Assembly: GCF_004000215.1 (NCBI RefSeq)
Contig: NZ_RBVY01000010.1
Span: 1-64,000 of the forward strand
DNA from: Nitratireductor alexandrii
GTDB lineage: Bacteria > Pseudomonadota > Alphaproteobacteria > Rhizobiales > Rhizobiaceae
Direction of reading: 5' to 3'
Length of the DNA stretch: 64,000 nucleotides
Shown: in pieces, positions 56,205-64,000 of the stretch
Layout: every line of letters starts with the position of its first letter
How positions within the stretch are numbered: position 1 is the stretch's first letter
Translations under genes and position numbers: made by a program
Notes under the pieces: model-generated
Seen by the model: only the letters and a program-made list of their open reading frames with translations
Database searches by the model: none
Told to the model about the DNA's origin: nothing

Positions 56205-56960
56205 ATGTTCGATCCCAAGAAGCTGCTCGATGATCTGCTCGGCTCGAAAGTTCCGGGCACGGACTCAACGCTCCGCGACAAGGCGGGTCAGGCGACGCAA
56301 TTGGCCAAGGACAACCCGCTGGCAACCGGCGCGCTGGTCGCCGTACTGCTGGGCACCGGCACCGGACGAGCGGTCACCGGCACGGCGCTGAAGGTCGGCG
56401 GCCTCGCCGCCGTTGCCGGTCTCGCCTACAAGGCCTATCAGAACTATCGCGCCGGCGACGCGCCGGGTTCCGACCCGGCCGCGGTCGAACCCGAGCTTCT
56501 GGCACCCCCGTCCGACAGCGAGTTCCGACCGGAAACCGCCCCGCAGGGCGAAACCGAGTTCGCGCTCACCCTGGCGCGCGCGATGATCGCCGCCGCCCGC
56601 GCCGATGGCCATGTCGACGATGAGGAGCGCGGCAAGATCGCCGACCGGCTCAGACTGTCCGGCATCGGTGAGGAGGCGGAGGCGTTCCTGGTGTCGGAAC
56701 TGAAAAAGCCGGTCGACCTCGACGCGCTGGTTGTGGAGGCCCGTACCGAGGCACAGCGCGTGGAACTCTACACCGCCTCGCGGCTGGCGATCGAGCCGCA
56801 GACCCGCGCCGAGCGCGGCTATCTCGACATGCTGGCCGGGCGCCTGAAACTGCCCGACGCGCTGATCGACCACATCGAGGCGACGGTCTCTTCGGCCAAG
56901 GAGCCGGCTCCTTCGCAGCCCGCACCGGGCGATGCGCCGTCCGGCAGGTCGCCCTGGTAG
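56205..56960 (+). CDS. DUF533/TerB-like protein
   Basis: The 251-residue protein fits the DUF533 (tellurite-resistance TerB-like) family: it starts MFDPKKLLDDLLGS, has Gly/Ala-rich helices around residues 40-80 (ALVAVLLGTGTGRAVTGTALKVGGLAAVAGLAYKAYQNY), and an acidic TerB-like helical domain from 118 (EFALTLARAMIAAARADGHVDDEERGKIADRL, LYTASRLAIEPQTRAERGYLDMLAGRLKLP). The middle helices may insert in membranes. Function is unknown. GGAGG precedes ATG 56205 by five bases. It follows trhO by 80 bp on the same strand and could be co-transcribed. Confidence 0.9.
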   Translation: MFDPKKLLDDLLGSKVPGTDSTLRDKAGQATQLAKDNPLATGALVAVLLGTGTGRAVTGTALKVGGLAAVAGLAYKAYQNYRAGDAPGSDPAAVEPELLAPPSDSEFRPETAPQGETEFALTLARAMIAAARADGHVDDEERGKIADRLRLSGIGEEAEAFLVSELKKPVDLDALVVEARTEAQRVELYTASRLAIEPQTRAERGYLDMLAGRLKLPDALIDHIEATVSSAKEPAPSQPAPGDAPSGRSPW

Positions 56961-57207
56961 GTCCGCCCCGGTAGGTTCGCCCGCGCCGGCTTTTTCGCCG
57001 TGCGGAGCTTGATGATGGCGTCGCGCGGCGGATGCCCGTTAAGGTTTCGTTAACCAGTTGAGCGCATGCTTGGTCCAGTCGGATCAGCTTTCCTCCTCCC
57101 AAGCATGGTCCAGATCGGGCGGTCGCGAATGGCCGCCCTTCCTTATTCCCAGACAGCTTGCGCATTCCGCCATCCTCTGCCAAGTGCATCGGGTCGGAGG
57201 AATGCAT

Positions 57208-57963
57208 ATGGATGCAAGCAGGGTCGCGATCGTCACCGGAGCGGGAACGGGAATCGGCAGGGCAGCCGCCGCGGCGCTGTCGCGCGACGGCTGGCACACG
57301 GTCTATGTCGGGCGGCGCGGGGCGCTGCTCGAGGAAGCGATCGCCGCGGCCGGGCAGACGCCGGGTGAGGCGCTGGCATTTCCCGTCGATGTCACCGATC
57401 CCGCGGCGGTGGACGATCTGTTCGAGCAGGTCGCGGTCCGGTTCGGGCGGGTCGATCTCCTGTTCAACAATGCCGGCATGTTCTCAAAAAGCCAGACGAT
57501 CGACGAAACGCCGGTCGATCTGTGGAAGGCGGTCGTCGAGGTCAATCTGACCGGTGCCTTTTTGTGCGCGCGGGCGGCTTTCAGGCAGATGCGTCACCAG
57601 GCGCCGATGGGCGGGCGCATCATCAATAACGGTTCGATCTCCGCGCATGCGCCCCGACCGGGCTCGGCGCCTTATACGGCGACCAAGCACGCCATCACCG
57701 GCCTGACGCGGACGCTGGCGCTCGACGGGCGGCCCTTCAACATCGCCTGCGGGCAGATCGATATCGGCAACGCGCTGACCGACATGGCCGCGCCGATGGC
57801 CGACGGCGTGCCGCAGGCCGATGGCCGGATCGCGCCCGAGGCGGTGATGGATGTCGACAATGTTGCCCGTTCGTTGCTGCACATGGCCAACCTGCCGCTT
57901 AACGCCAATGTGCTGTTCATGACCGTGATGGCGACGAAGATGCCCTTTGTCGGCCGCGGTTGA
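57208..57963 (+). CDS. SDR-family oxidoreductase
   Basis: The 251-residue protein has the classical short-chain dehydrogenase motifs: TGAGTGIG near residue 12, NNAG near 88, and the catalytic Ser and YTATK near 155. It uses NAD(P)H with an unknown carbonyl or alcohol substrate. ATG 57208 is chosen because GGAGGA is spaced six bases away; an ATG two codons earlier touches the ribosome binding site. It stands alone after 247 bp without a gene downstream of the DUF533 gene. The family call is firm, the reaction unknown. Confidence 0.92.
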   Translation: MDASRVAIVTGAGTGIGRAAAAALSRDGWHTVYVGRRGALLEEAIAAAGQTPGEALAFPVDVTDPAAVDDLFEQVAVRFGRVDLLFNNAGMFSKSQTIDETPVDLWKAVVEVNLTGAFLCARAAFRQMRHQAPMGGRIINNGSISAHAPRPGSAPYTATKHAITGLTRTLALDGRPFNIACGQIDIGNALTDMAAPMADGVPQADGRIAPEAVMDVDNVARSLLHMANLPLNANVLFMTVMATKMPFVGRG

Positions 57964-58128
57964 GAAAAACCGTTCCGCAGGCCGCGCCAACTTCAACGGA
58001 ATTGCTTGGACACGACCGGTATTGCACGCTTCGATAGGCAAGGGTGCGCGAGCGTGGCGGCGCAGGTAGGCGGCTGTGCCGCGAGGCCGCGCCCCGGACC
58101 GGGGCCAGAGTAAGGACAGACCCTAACC

Positions 58129-59907
58129 ATGGCAGCGATTATCGACGGCTATCAAGGCTATGTCGCGCTCGCGGTGTTGGCCGTCCTGCTGGTGTTTTTC
58201 ATCATCGAGCGGTATCCGCCGGAGGTCACGGCGGTTGCCGGCGCGGCGGCATTTCTCGTCCTCGGGCTGACGCCCGCCGAAGAGGCCACGAAGGTTTTTT
58301 CCAATGCAGCGCCGCTGACGATCGCGGCCATGTTCGTGCTGTCGGGAGCGCTGGTGCGTACCGGGGTCCTGGAAATGGTCGCCGACAGGGTGATCGGCCA
58401 GGCGGCGCGCCGCCCGGCGACCGCCATCGGCGTGCTCCTGTTCGGCGCGGTCGCGGCCTCGGCCTTCATGAACAACACCCCGGTGGTGTTGATTCTGATC
58501 CCGATCGTGTTCCGGCTCGCCCGCTCGCTCGATGTCGCCGCGACCCGTCTTTTGATCCCCGTCTCCTACGCCGCGATCCTCGGCGGCACCTGCACGCTGA
58601 TCGGCACCTCGACCAACATTCTCGTCGACGGCGTGGCGCGCGAGGCCGGGCTGGCGCCGTTTTCGATCTTCGAGATGACCCCGGTCGGCTTGGTGGCGGC
58701 CCTGACCGGTACGGTCGTCATGCTCACTCTCGGCCGTTTTCTGCTGCCCGACCGGCGCACAGGCGGCGAAACCTCGCCGGCCGGACAGACCGAATTCCTG
58801 TCCGAGATCACGGTGCGGGCCGAAGGCCGCTACACCCAACACAAGATCGGGCAACTGGCCGATTTCAAGCGCTCCGGCCTGCGCATCCTCGGTCTGCGCA
58901 GCGGCACCGACATCATGCGCGAGAATATCCAGGACCGGATCATGAAACGCGGCGATTCGCTAATCGTTGCGGCGACGGCGGCCGAGATCCTGACGCTGAA
59001 CGAACAAGCCGACCTGCGGGTGGGCATGCGCCGCGGGCAGGAGCGCACCGGCGAACGGGTCGCGGTGGAGGCGGTTGTGGCGCCGCATCGCGGCACGGCC
59101 GGCGGCCGCATCGCCGACCTGTCGCTCGGCCGGCGCTATGGCGTGCGCGTGCTCGGCGCGCACCGGCATCGCCACATTCCCGGTTCCGATCTGGAAAGCG
59201 TGATGCTGCGGCCGGCCGACAAGCTGCTTCTGGAAGGCCCGCCGGCCAATTTCGACGCCCTCACCGAGGATGCGGCGCTGGTTTCGGTAACGCGGCCGAG
59301 CGGACGTCCTTATCGGCGCGGCAAGGCGCCGGTCGCCGTGCTGGCGCTCGCCGCCGTGGTGCTGCTTGCCGCCGTCCAGGTCATGGACATAGCGATCCTG
59401 GCGATGCTCGCCGTCGCGGCAATCCTGGTGCTGCGCTGCATCGACAGCGACGAGGCGTGGGGGTCGATCGACGGATCGATCCTGGTGCTGATCTTTTCCA
59501 TGCTGATCGTCGGGGCCGGACTGGAGAAATCCGGCGGGGTCATGCTGATCGTCTCGGCGCTGACGCCGCTGCTTGAGGCCTCTCCGCCGCTGGTCACGCT
59601 CGCCGCGATCTATATTCTGACCTCGATCTTCACCGAACTGGTCAGCAACAACGCCGTGGCGGTGCTGATGGCGCCGATCGCGATCGGGCTCGCCGCCCAG
59701 CTCGGCATCGACGCGCGCCCCTTCCTGATCGCGGTGATGATCGGCGCCAGCGCCAGTTTCGCCACCCCGATCGGCTATCAGACCAACACGCTGGTCTACG
59801 GTGCGGGCAATTACCGTTTCGCCGATTTCCTCAAGATCGGCGTGCCGATGAATTTGTCGATCGCCGCCACCACCTGTCTGGCGATTTGGTATCTCTACGA
59901 TCTGTGA
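58129..59907 (+). CDS. SLC13/DASS-family permease with TrkA-C (RCK) domains
   Basis: The 592-residue protein has about 10-12 transmembrane helices arranged around a soluble insert. SLC13-type motifs include the repeated SNNxP-like loops (SAFMNNTPVVLILIPIV near 111 and ELVSNNAVAVLMAPIAIG near 508) and TLIGTSTNIL and TPIGYQTNTLV. Residues about 225-400 form two TrkA-C domains (EITVRAEGRYTQHKIGQLAD; KLLLEGPP), the family's usual regulatory insert. It exports or imports anions such as dicarboxylates or sulfate; the substrate cannot be told. ATG 58129 lacks a strong ribosome binding site. The YciI gene converges with it. Confidence 0.9.
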   Translation: MAAIIDGYQGYVALAVLAVLLVFFIIERYPPEVTAVAGAAAFLVLGLTPAEEATKVFSNAAPLTIAAMFVLSGALVRTGVLEMVADRVIGQAARRPATAIGVLLFGAVAASAFMNNTPVVLILIPIVFRLARSLDVAATRLLIPVSYAAILGGTCTLIGTSTNILVDGVAREAGLAPFSIFEMTPVGLVAALTGTVVMLTLGRFLLPDRRTGGETSPAGQTEFLSEITVRAEGRYTQHKIGQLADFKRSGLRILGLRSGTDIMRENIQDRIMKRGDSLIVAATAAEILTLNEQADLRVGMRRGQERTGERVAVEAVVAPHRGTAGGRIADLSLGRRYGVRVLGAHRHRHIPGSDLESVMLRPADKLLLEGPPANFDALTEDAALVSVTRPSGRPYRRGKAPVAVLALAAVVLLAAVQVMDIAILAMLAVAAILVLRCIDSDEAWGSIDGSILVLIFSMLIVGAGLEKSGGVMLIVSALTPLLEASPPLVTLAAIYILTSIFTELVSNNAVAVLMAPIAIGLAAQLGIDARPFLIAVMIGASASFATPIGYQTNTLVYGAGNYRFADFLKIGVPMNLSIAATTCLAIWYLYDL

Positions 59908-59926
59908 GCCTCGCGGCGGGCCGCCT

Positions 59927-60301
59927 TCAGCCGTCTTGCACGGCCGCGCCGGGCAGGTAGAGCGTGATCGGGCGGATCTCGTAGACGGCCGATCTGTTGA
60001 CGCGCTGCAGGTCGCGGGCGGCCGCGACCGCGGCGTCCAGCGTGTCGCATTCCAGCACGTAGAAGCCGAGCAACTGCTCCTTGGTCTCGGCGAAGGGGCC
60101 GTCGATTACTATCGGTTCGCCGGGCCCGCGCAGGGTGACGGCGGTGCCGGTTCCATCGAGCCGGGCCGCCGGCCCGAGCCGGTTTTGCCGGGCGATCTTG
60201 TCGTGAACCCTCATCAGGCCCGCCATCAGCGCGGCGTCCTCGTCGGGCGACAGCGCGGAAACGGCCTGTTCTTCGTGATAGGCGAGTATGGCGTAGAGCA
60301 T
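59927..60301 (-). CDS. YciI/DGPF-domain protein
   Basis: The 124-residue protein matches the YCII-related DGPF family: MLYAILAYHEEQ at the N-terminus, VTLRGPGEPIVIDGPFAETKEQLLGFYVLECDTLDAAVAAARDL in the middle and VYEIRPITLY at the end. Members are small dimeric ferredoxin-like proteins of unclear role; some are found with ECF sigma factors, but none is adjacent. ATG 60301 has GGGAGGAAG; seven upstream residues are rejected. It converges with the permease and follows the aminotransferase gene on the same strand by 63 bp. Confidence 0.92.
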   Translation of the reverse strand: MLYAILAYHEEQAVSALSPDEDAALMAGLMRVHDKIARQNRLGPAARLDGTGTAVTLRGPGEPIVIDGPFAETKEQLLGFYVLECDTLDAAVAAARDLQRVNRSAVYEIRPITLYLPGAAVQDG

Positions 60302-60364
60302 GCTTCCTCCCGATTGCCCCACGCGCCCGGCGGTGAGGGCGGTGTTGATCCCGGCTGCCGTGGA

Positions 60365-61534
60365 TCAGCGGGTCAAGAACGCCTCCATACGCTCGATCGC
60401 GCGCAGGATGTTTTCTTCCGAGTTGGCGTAGGACAGGCGCAGATAGCCTTCGCCGAGCACGCCGAAATCCGGCCCGCCGATCGTCGCCACGCCGGCCTCG
60501 TCGAGAAGGGCGGCCGCCATTTTCTTGGCCGGCAAGCCGGTGTCGCGCACGTTCGGATAGGCATAGAAAGCGCCCTTCGGCGTCACGCAGGAGATGCCGG
60601 GCAGGCCGTTCAGCCCTTCCACGATCACTTTGCGGCGGCGATCGAAGGCGCGCAGCATGGTCTCGACCTCGTCCTGCGGCCCGTCAATCGCCGCGATGCC
60701 GGCATATTGGCTCGGGGCGTTGACGCAGGACCAGCAATTGACGGCGAGCTTGCGCACCTTGTCGTAGAGCCGCTCCGGCCAGATCGACCAGCCCATGCGC
60801 CAGCCGGTCATGGCCCAGGTCTTGGACCAGCCGTTGAGCACGATCAGCCGGTCGCGGATTTCGGCAAAGCCGAGCAGCGAAGAGTGCCGCTCGCCGTCAT
60901 AGGTCATCACGTCGTAGATCTCGTCCGACAGCAGGGCGACATCGGGAAACGCGGCAAGGCCGGCGACCAGTTTTTCGATCTCGGCGCGCGGCGTGACGCC
61001 GCCGGTCGGATTGGCGGGCGAGTTGAGCACCAAAAGCCTGGTTCGCGGCGTGATCAGCGCCAGCGTTTCCTCGGCGGAGAAGGCGAAGCCGTTTTCCTCG
61101 CGCATCGGCACGGGAACGGGCGTGGCGCCGGTGAACTCGATCATCGAGCGGTAGATCGGAAAACCGGGATCGGGATAGAGGATGTCCGCACCCGGTTCGC
61201 CGAACATCAGGATCGCCGCGAACATGGTCGGCTTGCCGCCCGGCATGATCATCACAGACTCAGGCGAAACCTCGACGCCGGTGGTGGCCAGCGTGCGGCG
61301 CACGACGGCCTCGCGGGTGGCGATCAGGCCGTTGGCGGGGGTGTAGCCGTGATGGCCGTCGCGCAGCGCCTTGACGGCGGCCTCGACGATGTGGGCGGGC
61401 GTGCTGAAATCGGGCTGGCCGATGCCCAGATTGATGATGTCGCGCCCCTGTTCGGCAAGCTTGGTGGCCCGCGCGAGCACGGCGAAGGCGTTTTCCTCGC
61501 CGATGCGGTCGAAGGCCGGAATCGTGTGGAGCAT
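60365..61534 (-). CDS. PLP-dependent aminotransferase, class I/II
   Basis: This 389-residue protein has the fold-type I aminotransferase motifs: INLGIGQPDFSTP near 37, NGLIATREAV, PGGKPTMFAA near 97, NSPANPTGG near 168, DEIYDVMTYDG near 198, the Schiff-base lysine in LNGWSKTWAMTGWRMGW near 229, and the substrate arginine in LRLSYANSEENI near 370. It belongs to the aspartate/aromatic aminotransferase subgroup common in rhizobia, but its donor and acceptor are not defined. ATG 61534 is preferred; the frame runs on to 61798 without support. It is divergent from the GNAT gene. Confidence 0.94.
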   Translation of the reverse strand: MLHTIPAFDRIGEENAFAVLARATKLAEQGRDIINLGIGQPDFSTPAHIVEAAVKALRDGHHGYTPANGLIATREAVVRRTLATTGVEVSPESVMIMPGGKPTMFAAILMFGEPGADILYPDPGFPIYRSMIEFTGATPVPVPMREENGFAFSAEETLALITPRTRLLVLNSPANPTGGVTPRAEIEKLVAGLAAFPDVALLSDEIYDVMTYDGERHSSLLGFAEIRDRLIVLNGWSKTWAMTGWRMGWSIWPERLYDKVRKLAVNCWSCVNAPSQYAGIAAIDGPQDEVETMLRAFDRRRKVIVEGLNGLPGISCVTPKGAFYAYPNVRDTGLPAKKMAAALLDEAGVATIGGPDFGVLGEGYLRLSYANSEENILRAIERMEAFLTR

Positions 61535-61617
61535 GCGGCGTATCCTTGTGGTCCTTTCCGTTCTGCGCGACTTTTGTGAGCCTCCGGCGGCAAAAGTCAA
61601 ACGGCAGGAGCATTGAG

Positions 61618-62304
61618 GTGGGTGAGGAGCTTGCAAACTGGACCGGGCGGCCGCGGCCGCACCATACGGCCATGGAAGGGCGTTTCGTGCGGCTCGAACC
61701 GCTCGACCCGGCACGCCACGGCGACGGGCTTTATGCGGCCTCGACCGTTGCCGATGCGCCGGAGCGGTTCCGGTGGCTGCCCGAGTTTCCGCCGGCAAGC
61801 CGGGCCGACTTCCAGCCCTGGCTCGACAAGGCGGCGGCGAGCGCGGACCCGCTGTTCTTCGCCGTCATCGACCGCCGCAGCGGGACGGTGTGCGGACGCC
61901 AGACGTTGATGCGCATCGACGCGGCGAACGGGGTGATCGAGATCGGCAATATCTATTGGGGGCCGGTGATCGCGCGCACGCCGGCCGCCACCGAGGCCCT
62001 CTATCTGTTCGCCGCCCATGCGTTCGACGCGCTCGGTTATCGGCGCTTCGAATGGAAATGCAACGACCGCAACGCGCCGTCCAAGCGCGCGGCGGAACGG
62101 TTCGGGTTTTCGTTCGAAGGGGTTTTCCGCCAGCATATGGTCGTGAAGGGCGAAAACCGCGACACGGCATGGTATGCGATGATCGACTCGGAATGGCCGG
62201 CGCTGAAACGGGCCTTCGAGGCCTGGCTCGACCCGGCCAATTTCGACGGTGAAGGACGACAGCGGCGCCGGCTCGAGGCATGCCGTGAGGCGATCAAGGA
62301 GTAG
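61618..62304 (+). CDS. GNAT-family N-acetyltransferase, RimJ/RimL type
   Basis: The 228-residue protein has the RimL-like N-terminus (GRFVRLEPLDPARHGDGLYAAS), the central strands IEIGNIYWGPVIARTPAATEALYLFAAHAFDALGYRRFEWKCNDRNAPSKRAAERFGFSFEGVFRQHMVVKGENRDTAWYAMIDSEW, with the acetyl-CoA-binding loop replaced by the RimJ pattern. It would acetylate an N-terminus or small amine. GTG 61618 is used because AGGAG lies eight bases upstream; ATG 61672 would shorten it. It precedes the cation-efflux gene by ten bases, so the two are probably co-transcribed. Confidence 0.9.
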   Translation: MGEELANWTGRPRPHHTAMEGRFVRLEPLDPARHGDGLYAASTVADAPERFRWLPEFPPASRADFQPWLDKAAASADPLFFAVIDRRSGTVCGRQTLMRIDAANGVIEIGNIYWGPVIARTPAATEALYLFAAHAFDALGYRRFEWKCNDRNAPSKRAAERFGFSFEGVFRQHMVVKGENRDTAWYAMIDSEWPALKRAFEAWLDPANFDGEGRQRRRLEACREAIKE

Positions 62305-62314
62305 GTCTTCGGTC

Positions 62315-63271
62315 ATGGGGCACGACCACAGCCACGACCACAGCCACGATCACAGCCACGATCACAGTCACGATCACGGGCACGACCATGGCTCCGGCAA
62401 CAAGACGCGCATGCTGATCGCCGCGCTCCTGACCGGCGGTTTCATGATCGTGGAGGCGGCCGGCGGACTTTTGACCGGGTCGCTGGCGCTGCTGGCCGAT
62501 GCGGGCCACATGCTGACCGATACGGTCGCGCTGTCGCTCGGCTGGTATGCCTTCCATCTCGCCGAACGCCGCGCCAACGAGCGCCTGACCTACGGCTACG
62601 ACCGCATCAAGACGCTGGTTGCCTACACCAACGGCCTGACGGTGTTCGTGATCGCGTTGTGGATCGTCTACGAGGCGTGGGAGCGGTTTTCGACGCCGTC
62701 GCCGGTGCTGGGCGGTCCGATGCTTGTCGTCGGCCTTGCCGGCCTCCTCGTCAATGTCGCGGCGTTTTTCGTCCTGCACGGTGGGTCGCGCGACGACCTC
62801 AACATGCGCGGCGCCATTCTGCACGTGCTGGGCGACCTTCTCGGCTCCGTCGCCGCGATCGCCGCCGCGCTCATCATTCTGGCCACGGGCTGGTATCCGA
62901 TCGACCCGATCCTGTCGGTGTTGGTGGCGGTGCTGCTTTTCCGCAGCGCCTGGGCGCTAATCCGCGATTCGGGCCATGTGCTTCTGGAAGGCGCGCCAAC
63001 GCGCCTCGACCGCGACGCCATCGCGCGCGATCTGGAAACCCATGTCGCCGGCGTGCGCGACATCCACCACATGCATGTGTGGTCGATGGACGGCCGCCGC
63101 ACCATGGCGACCCTGCATGCCAGTCTGGACGGCGGGATGGCGGCCGGCGAGGCGATCGCGCGCATCAAGGCGCGGCTTTCGGACGTGCACGGCATCGGCC
63201 ACACCACCGTCGAGCCCGAATATGGCGATTGCGCCGACCAACGCAACGATCACACGAACCATTCGCATTGA
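62315..63271 (+). CDS. Cation diffusion facilitator (CDF) zinc/cobalt/cadmium exporter
   Basis: The 318-residue protein begins with a His-rich tail of six HDHS/G units, then has six transmembrane helices of the CDF family (MLIAALLTGGFMIVEAAGGLLTGSLALLADAGHMLTDTVAL with the metal-site H/D residues; HVLGDLLGSVAAIAAALII with the second HxxxD set) and a C-terminal cytoplasmic domain (VAGVRDIHHMHVWSMDGRR). A second His-rich tail ends it. It exports divalent metals by proton antiport. It follows the GNAT gene by ten bases and is followed 12 bp later by the SDR gene. ATG 62315 has AGGAG at wide spacing. Confidence 0.95.
   Translation: MGHDHSHDHSHDHSHDHSHDHGHDHGSGNKTRMLIAALLTGGFMIVEAAGGLLTGSLALLADAGHMLTDTVALSLGWYAFHLAERRANERLTYGYDRIKTLVAYTNGLTVFVIALWIVYEAWERFSTPSPVLGGPMLVVGLAGLLVNVAAFFVLHGGSRDDLNMRGAILHVLGDLLGSVAAIAAALIILATGWYPIDPILSVLVAVLLFRSAWALIRDSGHVLLEGAPTRLDRDAIARDLETHVAGVRDIHHMHVWSMDGRRTMATLHASLDGGMAAGEAIARIKARLSDVHGIGHTTVEPEYGDCADQRNDHTNHSH
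62321..62392 (+). repeat. Six-copy 12-bp tandem repeat encoding a His-rich metal-binding tail
   Basis: Six contiguous 12-base units with the pattern CAC-GAY-CAY-RGN encode HDHS or HDHG from codon 3 of the CDF gene. Units differ only at third positions and in the last Ser/Gly codon. Copy number is likely to vary by slippage. Confidence 0.9.
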
Positions 63272-63283
63272 AGAGAGGTGAAC

Positions 63284-64000
63284 ATGGCCGGCAGGCTGAA
63301 AGGCAAGATCGCGGTCGTCACCGCGGCGGGGCAGGGGATCGGGCGCGCGATCGCCGAAGCGTTCGTCGCCGAGGGCGCGACGGTCTACGCGTCCGATCTG
63401 GCGCGTGACAAGCTGGACGATCTGCGGCGGGTCAAACGGGCCAGGCTCGACGTCCGCTCGACGCGGGCGGTGGAAAAATACGCCGAAAAGGTCGGCGATA
63501 TCGACATTCTGGTCAATGTCGCCGGTTTCGTGCATCACGGCACCGTGCTCGACTGCTCTGAGAAGGACTGGGACTTCTCCTTCGACCTCAACGTCAAATC
63601 CATGCACCGCATGATCGCGGCTTTCCTGCCCGGCATGCTCCGGCGCGCCGGGGAGACCGGGAGCTCGGCCTCGATCATCAATCTGTCCTCCGGCGCCTCG
63701 TCGCTGAAGGGCGCTCCCAACCGCTACGCCTATGGCGCGACCAAGGCGGCGGTGATCGGCCTGACCAAGTCGGTCGCGGTCGATTTCATCCGCCAGGGTG
63801 TGCGTTGCAACGCGATCTGCCCCGGCACGGTGCGTTCACCGTCCTGGGAGGCGCGGGTGGAGGAACTCGGCCAATCCGTCGGGGGGACCGACAAGGCGAT
63901 GGAAATGTTCGTGTCGCGCCAGCCGATGGGCCGGGTCGGCGAAGCCGCCGAAATCGCCGCGCTCGCGCTTTATCTGGCCGCCGACGAATCGGCCTTCACC
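63284..64000 (+). CDS. SDR-family oxidoreductase (3' end outside the window)
   Basis: The visible 239 residues start at ATG 63284, with GAGAGGTG upstream, and run to the window edge without a stop. Motifs are TAAGQGIG near residue 13 (one residue off the usual TGxxxGIG), NVAG near 78 and YGATK near 151 with the catalytic Tyr and Lys. The sequence resembles the DHRS6/3-hydroxybutyrate or 2-keto-3-deoxy-L-fuconate dehydrogenase-like group, but the substrate is not certain. It lies 12 bp after the CDF gene, in the same orientation, so it is probably in one operon with the GNAT and CDF genes. The final part is missing. Confidence 0.9.
   Translation, partial: MAGRLKGKIAVVTAAGQGIGRAIAEAFVAEGATVYASDLARDKLDDLRRVKRARLDVRSTRAVEKYAEKVGDIDILVNVAGFVHHGTVLDCSEKDWDFSFDLNVKSMHRMIAAFLPGMLRRAGETGSSASIINLSSGASSLKGAPNRYAYGATKAAVIGLTKSVAVDFIRQGVRCNAICPGTVRSPSWEARVEELGQSVGGTDKAMEMFVSRQPMGRVGEAAEIAALALYLAADESAFT

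Noticed and set aside
54091..56960. A prophage remnant around the endolysin-like gene
   Set aside because: The neighbours are eda, trhO and a DUF533 gene, and no structural, integrase or holin gene is seen.

Overview
The window reads as a chromosomal segment of a high-GC alphaproteobacterium, most likely of the order Hyphomicrobiales (Rhizobiales). Pointers are a CpdR regulator beside an N-formylglutamate amidohydrolase and a HisN phosphatase, an Omp10-type lipoprotein, a homospermidine synthase, an alphaproteobacterial-style heat-shock promoter and a 1577-residue GltB. I could not run a search, so genus is not claimed.

Positions 1 to about 13036 look like acquired DNA ending at the 3' end of a tRNA-Val(GAC) gene (13037-13111, minus strand), a classic island attachment point. 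By eye this part has lower and more uneven GC, especially 3500-6000. It holds a probable IS21-type insertion end (1-40) that cuts a PD-(D/E)XK nuclease gene, a large helicase-endonuclease of type III restriction-subunit style, an HUH/rolling-circle-Rep-like gene, an endonuclease/exonuclease/phosphatase-family enzyme, a giant DUF4011-type SF1 helicase with a Vsr-like nuclease domain and an apparent GreA/GreB-like C-terminal domain, and a small HTH regulator with a 104-residue unknown protein. This is a defence-island-like gene set; neither an integrase nor a DNA methyltransferase is visible inside the window.

From 13.1 kb onward the gene content is core-like. 13.2-17.6 kb: cpdR, N-formylglutamate amidohydrolase, hisN, a PldB-like hydrolase and a small heat-shock protein gene with a sigma32-type promoter and a ROSE-like RNA thermometer. 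17.6-20.5 kb: a four-gene bufferin (DUF2282 - MNIO/DUF692 - DUF2063 - DoxX) operon, a RiPP-type copper-buffering system, with a 14-bp perfect palindrome and an ECF-like promoter motif upstream. 20.5-28.4 kb: threonine aldolase and gltBD. 28.5-35.1 kb: envelope functions (degenerate SGNH protein, lytic transglycosylase, galU, outer-membrane barrel, KdsD-like isomerase). 35-42.5 kb: SPFH/NfeD pair, hydrolase with hemH, LysM-tailed 5'-nucleotidase, PaaK-like ligase. 42.6-51.1 kb: Omp10-like lipoprotein, homospermidine synthase divergent from ilvD, HODM (DUF3445) coupled to an M3 peptidase, and an orphan sigma54 response regulator. 51.2-64 kb: DUF882 protein, eda, endolysin-like muramidase, trhO, DUF533 protein, two SDRs, SLC13 permease, YciI protein, aminotransferase, GNAT and a His-rich CDF transporter; the last SDR runs off the window.

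The points most worth a second look are the DUF4011 helicase-nuclease-Gre-like fusion in a tRNA-anchored island, the bufferin operon with its operator-like palindrome, and the heat-shock gene under combined promoter and RNA-thermometer control.
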